A DNA stretch of 64,000 bases from Amblyomma americanum (taxonomy: Eukaryota; Arthropoda; Arachnida; Ixodida; Ixodidae): NCBI RefSeq assembly GCF_052857255.1, contig NC_135498.1:83538639-83602638 (forward strand). The letters run 5' to 3'. Position 1 is the stretch's first letter. The number at the start of each line of letters is the position of its first letter. Below the pieces are notes generated by a model. It was given only the letters and a program-made list of their open reading frames with translations. It was not told the DNA's origin and did no database searches. A program made the translations under genes and the position numbers. This document shows positions 1 through 12,800 of the stretch, in pieces.

Positions 1-584
1 TGAGAACGCAGTGTCAATTAGCGATTGTAAAGTTACCACCTTTCCAACCCTCCTTCAGTTGGACTGCTGCGCTTGTTACCTGTCTCACTGGAAGATTCAT
101 AATATTCTCCTACTATCTCGGTATAAGGATGACGATTCCGCAATTGTAACTCGTAGGAGGCATGGCGGAATTACCGACGAGAGAACATCCAACGTTCCAA
201 ACTGCCATTAAAAGGGTCTGTCGGTAGCTAAGCGTGTCTGGTACTATCGTTTTCTTCTTTATTCTGCTTCTTTAGAAACGCTGCACTTAAGCAAAATTCC
301 TGAATTTTGAGATCTCAAACGTAACCCTACAATGGGACTGCAGAAGCACGAAAACGATGGCGGCCGGTAGTCACTTCAGTCACAGTGCTTTCGTTAACAT
401 TTTAGCTGATTCGTAATAAGAGAGGATTATAACACGTACACAACATTATTTCTTTTGTGCATCCAGAAAAGGCCCCGACCAACATAAAGAAGCTATTTCT
501 ACACTACCATAAAGATCGCATTTGAAACGCGAGCTGAGAGAGACAGCTTGGTCTAGGCCTGTGGTCGGGTGTATCCACTCTCAC

Positions 585-819
585 CCGCTCGCTTTTGGGC
601 ACCATCGAGACCGCAAAGCGGAACAGACGGCTGCTGGACGCCGGCAGTGCCCTGGACACCTCGGCGGCGCACTGGAGTGCGTCAGTCCTTTCGGGCAGCG
701 GGTAGGGCCGCACCAGATCGTGGTACCGCAACCGGGCATCGCGCAGAGCTGCCCAGCCGCCGGACCAGGCGAACTGCTCGACCAGACGCCACCCTAGGTA
801 GTTGGCCAGCGCCGAGGAC
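585..819 (-). CDS. M13 gene exon: ANYLGWRLV and CAAEV blocks
   Basis: The acceptor is GTGGACTGCAG and the donor is GAGCGG before GTGAGA. After completing a split arginine codon it reads SSALANYLGWRLVEQFAW, the clearest M13 signature in the window (neprilysin has a similar LxNLMSWRFI). It continues to LQCAAEVSRALPASSSRLFR, the counterpart of the conserved CANYVNxxMxxAVGRLY segment. It ends in phase 0 at PKSER. The following exon, and the catalytic half, must lie beyond base 1. Confidence 0.85.
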
Positions 820-3800
820 CTGCAGTCCACGTGGGACGCACTGTGTATACATGCACTCGCTGTATTAAAAGCAACGCTTGAGAAAAATGGAACCAATCGC
901 TACTCCATCGGTTTGGGTAAAAAGGAAGATGTGAGCCGTGGGGGACGGCACTCAACCCGGAAACAGTTCGGTATTTAATTAGTTTTTTCGTCTGAGCTTT
1001 AGCTACCAGCTGAAAACACACGGCGCGAGACAATGTCCACAAAAGACGATGCACTCTTTGCACCAATTTTAGTGACGCAACACCGCCGCCTAAAAACGAG
1101 GCGTTTCCTCGAAATCCACCCCTGATTTTTTCAAGCAGGCTTTTTGAAGTATAAAGGTAGCTTCAGCGCCTAGTAATGTCAGCGATGGCGGGAATCAGAA
1201 AACCGGTCAGTCATTTGAGGTAGTCAGTTGGTGATCTGTCTTCTACTGGTTATCTTGTCAACCAGGCGCTCAAGCCTTTGCGTGAGCCAGAGTGGCGTCT
1301 TTGGCGAGCATTGTTCAGCGGGCGCCCAAGACGCGCGCTTATCGAAAGGAGCGCGAGATGCCCTAATGTTTTGAGCCACAGCGCTGAAGATAATCGCGTT
1401 TTAGGAATTTTCAGAACTGATACAGCTATTGCTATCGGCAATCTATAAATCTCTAAAATCAACCAAGCGCATTTCTACATGGCTTAGAATGGTAACTGAT
1501 ATGAAATATTTATCTGGCTTACAAGTTAATATGATTAAACTGTTTTATGGTGTCCGCCATCACTGGCATTATTCTTTGGTGGAAGCCACCCTCATGCTTC
1601 AGAACCCATTTATAAAAATTAGTGGTTGGCTTCCCTGAACCACCCGATATAACAAAGCAAACTGAATTCATTTCTGCTCAATTCATAATTCACTGCCCAG
1701 CAACGCCCCTTTTGTCGGCCGAGAAAAATGAACAAGCGATTACAATTGTCGGTAATGCGAAGTTTGGCCGCAGCTCCTCACACGCCACCATGGCGGCAGC
1801 CTTCCGGTTGCCAATTCCTCCGCTTTCTCCATGGCAGGCAGCGTTTCAATCTGCCACTACTCGCCACCTGTCAAGTAACAGGCGACACGGTAACCTGTGA
1901 CCTGTCAGAAGGCTTGTTATACCGACTACGCCGACTACGTAGGTCGACGCGTAGTGGAAGGTGGCGTGTTACGCTTCTTAGCCACTGTCCGGGGTCTTCC
2001 CGTGCCAGCCGCCTTACAGGTGACGTGTCGCTCTGCAACTTGGACAACCGGTTATGTACGCCGACAATGCCGATGCCGTCAGCGACGCAGAGAGAAGAAA
2101 AGGGAGCCTAAAAGCTGCGCGCGTTATAAAAATCGATGCTATGCATAAGGCGGCAGGTGGTGCGCCGTATGACGGATGCATTATCTATCCATAATGGGAG
2201 CCTGATAGTCCTTTGCCATGAATGGGTAATGCCTCCATCATACCGTGCAGCAACAAGTGTCGCCGTCTCTGCGTATCACGGTGATACCACTGAGATCCGG
2301 TATGCACTGGCAATGGTTATATAGTATAACCAGGTGTCCTACCGATGTGCCTCGCCACAAGACAGAAGTATTTGTGCACAGGCCCCGGCAGGCATGGGAC
2401 ATATCGGGTCTGTTGCTTCAGCGAGGACACGTGATTTTAACGAGAAAGCGTAAGGATCCCGTTCTGCTGAAAATCCGGCGTCAAAGTTCTGAGCGAAAAA
2501 CCTGATGGCCCGCCTGCTACCTAGGTCACCTGACTTTGTGACATCATCACAAACTACCGACCGAGGCAGGTGGTACTTAAGTGAATCATTGGTCACAAGA
2601 GGTTGCTCGGGGAGAGCAACCTTGGCATCACAAGCCGCACCGGCAGCTATGTTTGAAACAGCCATCTGCCAGTACAGTCACTTATCGCTCAGTCACCGCA
2701 CCACTGCGCCAAAGATAGTATGAGGACACATCGCGGTAAATAAAAATGAAGTAGTCTAGTGGTCTACGGCCCTTTTTTAGCCATTTAAACTGCGCACTCT
2801 CTCCTCCGGCCATCTAGGTGCGCACGCAGGTAGCGCAACTGCGCATGGCCAAACTGTTGCCGGCCAGAAGTGGCGATTGCTGAGGTGGAGGCTTTATAAG
2901 GGCAGCGAAGCGTCGCGCGCTGGGGTTCATGCGGGAGCGTTGCTAGAGCGTGGCCACGAATTAGGTGGCCAGCACGAGCCAACAGGATGTACACGAACGG
3001 TGAGGCGGCACCTTACAGAGATGAGGAGCGCAGATGGAAGGATAGAATCGCTGTGTGGCGTGATTATTTGCTTCACAAGCAGCCAGATTTCGTGAAGCTT
3101 TTCAAGCCCTCACCGCTGCCGCTTTGTCTCATCCGAATCTCACCACAAGTGTTTTTAATTATTTTTAAGTACACGCTAGGTTCTGTATTTATTGCTATAT
3201 TCTTCGTTTATTTTAGGTTGCCCCAATCCACGGAGGAAGACCATAGTCTTGCTCCGTGCACTAACCTAACAAATGTACTTCTTGCTAGCCCACTGTGTCG
3301 CAAGACGGTGCGGGCAGGGCAATTGCTTTTTCTTTAGCCCAATCTAATCTCTGTACTTCTTGCTTAGCCAGTTGTGCTTTAGGCGGTGCGGGCTGGCCAA
3401 CATTATTTTTCTTTCTTTTTCTTTGTCCACACTAATCTATGTACTTCTTGCTTGCCATGGGAGAAAATAAGTGCATGGTTGAATGGTTGGAAGCACACGT
3501 GGATCCTCCCGGAGGTGTTAGGTGATGGTGCCGGGCGCCGGAGGGCCGATAGGCTTACGACCTAAACCTCTACTTCCTAAGCAACACATACTTCCGATGT
3601 TGAGAAACCGCGAAGAGCACTCGACGGGTAGTAGCTGGCGGGTCTGAAACAAACGCTGAAAGTCATGGAGGGGCCCGAGGTACTTGACCCCGGGTTATGT
3701 TCTCGTGTCTCCGGTGGTCGGAGCCCGTTGTGCTTGGTGGGTGGTCGGGCATCCCGTCAGTGGGGCCGCACCATTGGGCAGTCTTGACGCCCTCCCTGTC

Positions 3801-6800
3801 CTGGCCAGGCAGGCCAATAATGGAGTCAAGACATTCAAAGGATCAGAGCCTAAAACTCGCTGTCCCCGTTCCCATCCCTATGCCCATAACCCCTTTCCCG
3901 ACAACCGTACAACCTATCCATTTTATCCATCCTCTCCGTTACGTCCCAGGGGAGATCAGGGGAGTCTCCCCGGGTCCGTTCCCCTGGCTGTGGGGTCGCT
4001 ATGTAGTCTTTTACCCCCTCATTCTTTTTCTATTTTCCCCACCTACGGGTGATAAAATTACGCCATTCACTTCGGGCCTTTTTATTTAGCTTCAAATTGG
4101 ATTAAGCCTGTTGTACATAAGTGGTGGAGGCAGAAACATTATTTTTCTATCGTTTTAGGTTGCCCCAACTTATTATATATACTTCTTGCTTAAGCCCGTT
4201 ATACTTAGTGGTACGGGCAGGGACACAATTTTTCATTTTTTATGGTCGCACAATAATTTTGGTACTTCTTGCTTAGTTCTTTTTAACTGTCTTCTCTATT
4301 CTGCACTTTTGTTCAGCTGCGCTCAGGTGTAGCGCCTGTTTTCTTTTAGCATTGCGCTGTTCCAAGAGTGCAGCCCATGCTTGGCTCCGTCGTTTTATGA
4401 TATTCCCTTTTGAAGCGTTGTTTTTGTCTGGAATAAACAGGTCTGTTTTGTGGTGACTGGTTGTGCTACCCAGTTGGTGAGACGACAGTTCTCGGACTCC
4501 GTTTTATGGAAGACGACGCCTTCAGTACATAATGACCCTGTCTGCGAAGTGATATGGACCGAGGACCGAAGGCCACTGCAGGGACCGACAAACGCAGCGC
4601 GGTATACCTTTAAGGCGGAGCTTAAGTATCCACTCAAGTTTCTCTGACTTAAAACTGAAAAGTAGACATATCTGCGTACTTTGAGGAGTACATCTGGCGC
4701 GAGCTTGGCCCTTGGTGCAATGTTCTGGAGGTGAGGCATTGCAGAAATACTGGCGAGGGTAAGAGGTGCAGAATACGATAAAAACAGTGCTGTCACCTCT
4801 TTAAATTTTAAGAGGACCCAAACGTACAGTAATTTAAGCCTTCCTTCACCATGCATCATTGGTTACTGGGAATGCCTGCTCCTACTTATGGCCTTGTCGG
4901 CCTGGTGTGGAGAGTGCCGATGTCGAAACGGGGTGGTTGATATTCCCTCACGCAGCCCGAGAGTGGTGCAAGCTTTCATTTTCTTTGCTTCCTGAAACGC
5001 ATGAACTTCTGTGCGAGTTGTTTATCTTGAAGAACTTCGCTAAACATGGTTGTCTTGACGTACAAACATTTGATACGTCTCAAAATAGTTGGTAGCGGTT
5101 TAACGTTAACATGGGTAGACGTGCGAATGCAGGAGTTTATTCCTCAATTGGATGGGGCACTGAAGCTCCGCTTTAAGGGTATGACGTGATACCTATAGTG
5201 GGTTAGTGCCCATATATGCAGAATTGGTCATTCTATACCTAACATACATGAATGGCGGCTAGTCCTTATACCATTACCGGCGTAGCAGCCAAGTGATGCG
5301 CTACGGCACTGGAAAGTGGCTGTTTTTATTATAGCCACCGGTAGGGATTGTGCGACCCATGTCGCACTTCCATGTCGCAGCGGGCTCGACGCTCCTATGA
5401 ACAAACCGAAGCTTACCCTTACTATCGAGCATACCGGAGAAAATCAAGTAAGCTGGGGTAGTAAGTCGGGTCGGTAGGCAGCGACACAAGATCGTACATA
5501 AGTACTGGGACAAGCTTCTTGGTCGGTGTTGGTGTGCGGAATAGTGATTTCGCACAGCAAAGAGCTAAAAAGAGTCCTTCCAATGTTAGTTTAAGTGCAT
5601 GTGTATATGAATAATTTAATATCACACGTACGCATGTTGCACAGCCACTTCTCAGTGTGCGCTTGTACCTGTTAGCGAGGAGGCTGTTGATGGAGGCCAG
5701 GTAACTGCGGCTGAAGAGTACAACCGGGACGGGGTCCAGTGAACGGTTCTCCGCACCTCCGATAACGCCGTGAAGCACGTCCCGCCACATGACCTGGTGG
5801 ATGTGGACGGACATTAACAGGCCGCAGCGATTCAGTGGTTGTGACGTTCAGTTCGTGATCTGAAGGGGACAGTTTCGGCGCCAGGGGTAGGTCAACTTTT
5901 TGTAAGCGAAAGGGATAAGCGCTTGAGTAGTGTGATATCTGTTCATGTTTGTAAATGACCGGAGGCGATATTTCCTGGCATTGCATTACGCAATAAATCC
6001 CCATCCAGCGTTGATCAGGCACGCGAAAACAGTCATTCCAGCCCGCTGACACCAGCTCTTGGCAACTGTGTTTTTAGTCCGGCAATCTGCTCATTACAGC
6101 GGTAAGGCACAGATATGTGCTTGGAAAATTTTTATTCTGTCGACACGTAGGTGTCTTGTAACTGTGCCAGGTCGATAAGTGTCATTCACCGAGAGATTCT
6201 TCACATGTTCCTCACACAGGAAACGCGTACTCATCGTTTCCGCAGTTGGGAATGCCGGTGGTGGCATGAATCGCGCGCAGTGTATACGCCAGTCTACAAA
6301 GATTTCAGAATTTATAATAACTTTTAGCACATATCTTCTACAAGTGGGTGCGCAGGTTTTAATATATCTTCCTACCATAAGGCTTCCCATAAAACAGCGT
6401 CAGTACATTTTATTTCACAAACAATTCTCATGTAGATGGGGACGGTTTTTCAATTGCACGCGAAACATGCACGTTTTTACTTTCCTTTCTTTATGGGAAA
6501 TCAGTCAAATTATGTACAACCATTTAAACACATTCTAAATTTCGTTTATTTGTGCCTAAAGTTGGAAACGAACGCCTCATATTTGTTGCTGATTACCATT
6601 CAAACTGAAACACGTATTCTGGCTATTACTACGCGTATATAGGTATGTATGCGCTCTTCACTTATTCAGATACCTGAAGTTTTATTTAATAGCTGTAGTG
6701 TTTACGTTAAGTAGATGCTTTAACAGCACTTGCATAAAAGTGATAACTTTGCATATTAGACGACATAACTCCCTTTCAGTGATTATTCTGGTGTCGTGTA

Positions 6801-9800
6801 TGACAAAACATTTTTAATGGGGGTAATTTTTTTACATTTATTCAGTTTTATTGATAGATATTGAATTGCAACAGTGATGCGTAAAGGAGAAATAAGAGGT
6901 TTTGATTTGATTTTAAAGGAAGTGGGTAAGCTGCATTCCGCAAAAAAAAAAACGCTGCTCTTAAACGCCTGAAAAGTTGTCCGTGAAATAATGTATTTGA
7001 GAACATTATTTGTGTTATTTGTTTAAAAACACAGGGCTGAGAGCCACATTGTCAAGATGTATTGAGTACTATTGTTGCACAAATTTCTATCTTCTCAGCT
7101 ACGTGCCTTCATAATTACAATGCTGCTCGAGATTCTGGCTTCATAAAACAGGAGGTTATATATGCAGAGGTTATACTGTATGCGCTCTTTTGCAAAATCT
7201 CGGCTTTTCAAACTCAGTTTTGATTGACGTCAGCTTCGTTGGTAAACTTTAAACAAAATTTTCTGAAGAATTTTCACAACTTTTCGGCAACAGGTATTGT
7301 GCCGAATCTAGAACAAAACTCAACCAATCATCCACCATCGTGGTAGCTACTTTAAAATTCTTTTCGCTTAGTTTCATTCTAATCAGTTTTGTTCGGTTAA
7401 AAGGACTACCTTTAGAGTATCTTGAAGGAAGTTCCAGCTTGTGCAGTTCAGAAAACTATTCCATTAGACATTGCTTAAAATGTAGGCAAAACCTTCTTGC
7501 AAACATGAAAATCCGTGGAACGTTCAACATAGGCCCCTTCAGTTAACTGCACTTCTTTTATACTCCGCGAAGAACTAGAGCTACAAAAGTTCTGTCTTGC
7601 ATGATAACGGAAATTTAATCGCAAATACTTTTTGACCTACGAGGTACTAAGAATAGCCAGACAAGAGGTGCAATTAGCAGATGTGCTCACCAGATCCTCG
7701 AGCCGTCCAAATTCGCCGAGGTGGAGCTCGAAGCGATCTGCGTAAGTCAAACCCCGGGGAATGCTCGCAGCGAGGGTCGTCTCCACGCTGAAGAGCAGCG
7801 CGGCCAGCCGAGACACCGTCCCGTCCAACGTGTGAGCCGGCAGGAGCTCGGACAGCACGGCCAGAGCATAGCTCGTGTAGGCCTCACGATGAAGCAGCCA
7901 GCTCTCGTCGCTGTTCTCGCCAGTGGTCATAGTGGCATGCCACTGCGTCCGCTGCCACGGAGTCAGGCGCAGCAGAAGCTCCGGAGCGTCAAGCTGCGTT
8001 TGTTCACAAAAAAAAAACCTCAGGAATAACTGAATGCCCAGTTCCGCTCACTAGCTTCACGCGTTCAGTGTCTTTTAAAGAACACACCACAATGACTGTC
8101 CGTTTAGGGTCCTGAACGTTCAATAGTTGCGTTAATGCTTCAGCCTTAGATGCCCCGTCGTGATGAAAAGGCGGCGTCCGACATAGTGCTGTGTATACTT
8201 GCCACCCTCCACTGGGCAGGAGTCAAGGCGGCAGGTGCCTCAAGGCCGGTGGCAAGAGCCCCCAGTCACCTTCCACGGTTAGTACACGGAAAACCTACTT
8301 TACACAGTTAGCATGCGGCTGAATGAAGAGGCAGAAATTGCCTTCCTCACTTGTAGAAGAGAGGAGTGAGAAGCCGGAAGATGTTTGCCTCAGGATGAAC
8401 ACGAGACAAAAAATGAACAAAAATTAAGGAGTAAGAAAATTAATATCTATGAAAATCTACTACAATAAGGAGTACTATATTAGAATATATGAACTGAAGA
8501 TAAGGGGCATTCGAACGCATTATCACCCGTAATATTAATTAAGTGCTATCGTAATTTTTTTATTCCAACACAACGGAAATGTGGCTGCCTGCAGTGCGTA
8601 AATTTGTTTCGAGCTTTGTTGCGAATATTTTACAAACCTGTTTCTGCGAGGGACCATCGCCGTTATAAACATTATTGTTGCCGTAGTATCCGTGAAAAGA
8701 ATTGTGCCTAGAAATTCCTGAGCCATAAGCAACATACGTGGCACTCAGTGGGCGCATCTCGAACATGTGTCATATACGGTGTGTGCTTTATTAGAGGACC
8801 AGGTAGCGTTTATCGCTAGAAATTGTTTCACCACATGAGTAAATAAAACATGCGAAGGGAAACAGCAAGGTGGAATGTAAAACTTGAGTACGTATGATAT
8901 ATCTAAACGATTCGCAACCGAAGAATTAACTGCTATTCAGAAATGATCTTCTAAGGCCTCTGAGTATATGTAGTAAGCGATCTTGGAGGTGAAAATAAGG
9001 CGTTGCTACTCGATGCGATGCCGAACAAGTACCGTTATTTGAATCATAGCATGACGGTACAGAGAGGAAATGATACAAGTGACATTACGTTTCATGCCAT
9101 GCCTACTGAACAGTCAAGATGATTCTTGTCCCTAGAATTTGCTTCACTACAGGTCACTGCCTCCATAGCACTTAAGAGGAGCCATTGTAACCGCACACTC
9201 CCATGCAAAAACCATGTCTCCCTCTGCCATAAGTCAGCTGCGAGTATGCTAAGCCACAGACAGTGATGATGGAGGGTGTAACTGTTGTTTAATTGGCTAG
9301 TCAGCTGCACAAGGATGGCCTCCTCCAACGATCGTGGAGATTGAGACTCTCCTGTAGAACAGGCCATACATTCCGTGCAGACCCGCTGGAGGACTCTATT
9401 GCCGGTTTCGGCGCAACAGTGCTGAGGGCTTCCTGGTCTCACCAATTCGTCTGGAAACCATTTGGACAGCACCAGTACCCTACAGCCAGGGAGAGTAATG
9501 GGCAGCTCACGGGTGAATAAAAGCAGGTAAAACCTCATTCTGATATGTCTTGTAAAACAGGCTCCTCCTTGTCTCATGGTCTGGTGATGGCTGTCCGGAC
9601 TGTCTGTCGCCTTGAAGTCTACCTCAGTTATGATTAATTTCGCTGAACTGTGCCCAAAAACACTAGAGTTGTCCCAGTAGTTTTTTGCGAGCCCGGTATA
9701 TTGTCTTGAAACTTCTTTACTTCACACCGCGCTCTTCTAGTTACCCATTTGACGGTAGAAGTTGCGGGTAAGAGTTTTGCAGCTTAATTTGTACCCAACG

Positions 9801-12800
9801 CGCACTGAGAAACTTTCTGGGTGCGAATTGGGCTCCTTTATCTCTATTATTTTAAGCAATACCGCATTGGGTGTAGACAGAGTTATCGCTGCAGTGGTTG
9901 TTGTTATTCACTGTATCACTTTATTACTGTAAACAGCGCCACGTAGGACGCAGAAAGACGTATCGCTGCAGTGGTTGTTGTGATTCACTGTTTCTTTTCA
10001 TTATTGTAAACAGTGCCACGTCGAAGCCAGGCGGACTTCATCACCGCAAGGGTTGTTGTGCTTGACTTCCTTGTCGGCCTTAATGCTAATTGTATTCTTA
10101 AATTCTTGCACTCGCTTCTCATGCCAAACAACAGCTCTGCTACCACTGTCCAATTCTAGAGAATTGTAAAGCAGATACTTGCGTTTGGCCGGCCATGCTC
10201 GCCACAGCAGATGTTGACAACACAATATGCACTGCCAGCTTCAAAGCCTGAGCATCTGCTACCTGCACTCGAATACTTGTTCCCGCTGCTTCGACTGCTG
10301 CTCTTGCAAATAAACTCAGTACGCGCATGCGCTCAAAGAGCCTGTTCTGTCAGTTTCCATTCATGATAAAAATAAGCGCGCACAACAAGCGGAAGGAGGC
10401 GAGAGAACAAAAGACGACCAGAATGCAAGTATTTTTTCGTATGACAAAATAACGAAACGTGTCAACATTGCCGTGTTACTATTCCAAAAAAGCCATACGT
10501 TAGGAACGACGCCAGCGCAAGAGGACATCTGTATGGAGGCTGGAACATGTCGAAGAAAGAAATGTGTGCACTCGAGAGCACTAGATTGCTGGCTAACGCA
10601 AATATGTACCAAACTGCGCATTAAATACGCTTTCACAAGCTCGCACATAAACTTAGTCCCAAGCCAGCATACTCATTTTATGTGCTGCGGTCTGCTACCA
10701 GATGGTCACTTTGTTTGGTTTGGCTTATAGTGTTTAACGCTCCAAAGTGAGCCAGAGTGTGAGGAATTCCGCAGTGTGAGGGCGCAGGAAAAATAAGATC
10801 ACCTGTGGTTCTTTAACGTGCAGTGACATCATAAAATACATGGGCCTCTATAATTTCACCTCCATCGAAATGAGGTCCTTGCGATCGGAATCGAACCAGT
10901 TTCTTTCGGCTCAGCAGCGGAGCACTAAGACCACTAAGCCACCGTGGTAGCTGCTCCCTTTATGTCTACAGTTAATAATTGCATCAGGGAAGCGCTACAA
11001 AGTAAGATTGTTTTCTGCAATATCGGCTTAAGCTTGGTAAGTGGCGGAATGACAGATTTCAATTAAAATAAGCTGTTGTACTGGTCAGACGGTTGCTGTC
11101 GTTCTTCGAACTTCTTAGTGTCAAAAGTTGATCTTGTAAAAAAACAAACATCGTGAATAAGGTCTCTTTGAGTGCAACAAAGACGACTATTGAAGGTTTA
11201 CTAAGAAAGCGGGCAGTGAAATGCGCTGTTAGGTGCGAGCAATAAAAGAGAGCAATAAAAGAACATTGATCGATGAAGCAGGAGGATTTAATGTTCCTCC
11301 CCAAGACAGAGGTTTGTCGGACGCGTTAGTGAAGGGCTTGCTAATTTTTCAAAGATGGCAAATAGCACCTTATGGATGTTCGGCTGCGTTTTTCTCATGT
11401 ACATACGCCCTAACTCTATTGAGTACGTCATGGAGGCTCCCCTGGTATGCAGGTGTAAACAATCAACGATAAATTTAAATGACGGAGCGAGTGCTTCTCT
11501 GTCTTCCCCACAAATGCGCGAAGCCTTTTGTAGCAGGACGGAAGACTGACCCCCCAGCAGCACATTTTACTATCTTCGTTTTTCCGAGTGTGAGTGCGAG
11601 ATTGATGAAAACAGAGTCTAATAAACAGCTACCAAAGGAGGCATAAGGTGCTTAGAATAGAAATTTCCTGTTTCCTTTGTGTTCATAACATTTTTGCAAC
11701 ATGGACAACCTGGCGGAGAGCTACTCCGTCTAGGGTAATTTATTGTCTCCACTGCAGCTCAGGGGACAGCTTTATGCTTGAAGGAAAGACAGAGTTGAGA
11801 GGGTGAAGCCCTTTCGATGCGTCACGAAACAGCGATCGCCTCCAGAATGTCTGTCATGCTCAGTGATGCGCAAATTTTATTTAATATGCACAAAAGAGTA
11901 TGCCTACTATGCACTGCTGGGCTGTTCTGCCGAGGGAACGCTGACTTCGCCACTTCTGTTCAATTGCCTGGAAGCGCGTATTCTGAGCCCTGCGGCTACC
12001 AACCTTTTTTAAGGAAGATAAATAACCCGCAGGTCAAGCGGGATCTGTGATCTCGTTAGCGCATAAAATTCCTTCAACTGCACAATTCGAAAGACTTTTG
12101 CCAGGTACTTCTACTCCTCTCCGACTATAGCTTTATTGGTCGTACCTTCATCATAACGAAAAGGGTACTTTATTTTCGACATTTATTTTCATCCGTTATT
12201 TTGTTGGTAAATGTCCTGTTGTTTCATCGCTATACGTTGTGGTGTACGCGTTTAATAAGAAATGTGGTTGTGAGCCTGAACGTTCTCATTGGTTCTGTCG
12301 TCTTAACACGCTCAGTGCAAACGTCATGAGAAGTCTGTGTGGAAGAAGGCGCTGCCGTGCGCTAGAAAAAGAAGAGAGCAAGACCAGAGAGAGAGAGCAA
12401 ACCTCGAGTGTACGAGAATGTCCAGAAAACAGGCAGAAGGAACAAGACGAAAAGTACACCAAATAACAATATTTGCCTTCCTGTGCGATGTCAATGCACG
12501 TTAAAGATCCCCAGGTGGTCGAAATTATTCCGGCGCCCTCCACTACGGCACCTCTTTCTTCCTGCCTTCTTTCACTCCCTCCTTTATTCCCTCCCTTACG
12601 GCGCGGTTCAGGTGTCCAACGATGTGTGAGACAGATACTACGCCATTTCCTTTCCTCCAAAAACCAATTATTATTATTCCTCTTTTTCCCGAACAGGAAA
12701 GGAGAGGCCTACGGCGCAGAAGTAGCACTTGCGTCGGGTATGGTGGTGATGACTTTTGCTGGCTTTTATACAGCATTAAGTCGAACGAAACCTTGCATTC

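Larger units (their letters stand above)
820..5668 (-). other. Intron of the M13 gene
   Basis: No exon-like block was found. It holds the minisatellite at 3.3-4.3 kb, the hairpin repeat at 2.6 kb, and a GC-rich stretch at 1750-2110 with an imperfect palindrome (CTACGCCGACTACGTAGGTCGACGCGTAG split by small bulges). A TTTATAAGG followed by an open frame (MYTNGEAAPYRDEERRWKD) lies at 2893-3120, product not recognised. Confidence 0.6.

Noticed and set aside
3684..4089. Two overlapping 122 and 130-codon plus-strand frames
   Set aside because: Proline and serine-rich, overlapping in different frames within a GC-rich repeat-like block, without homologous motif or splice signals.
12286..12660. 124-codon minus-strand open frame
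   Set aside because: It is mostly antisense of the Ruka body plus flank; the same peptide (SERRKEER type) appears at the other Ruka copies.
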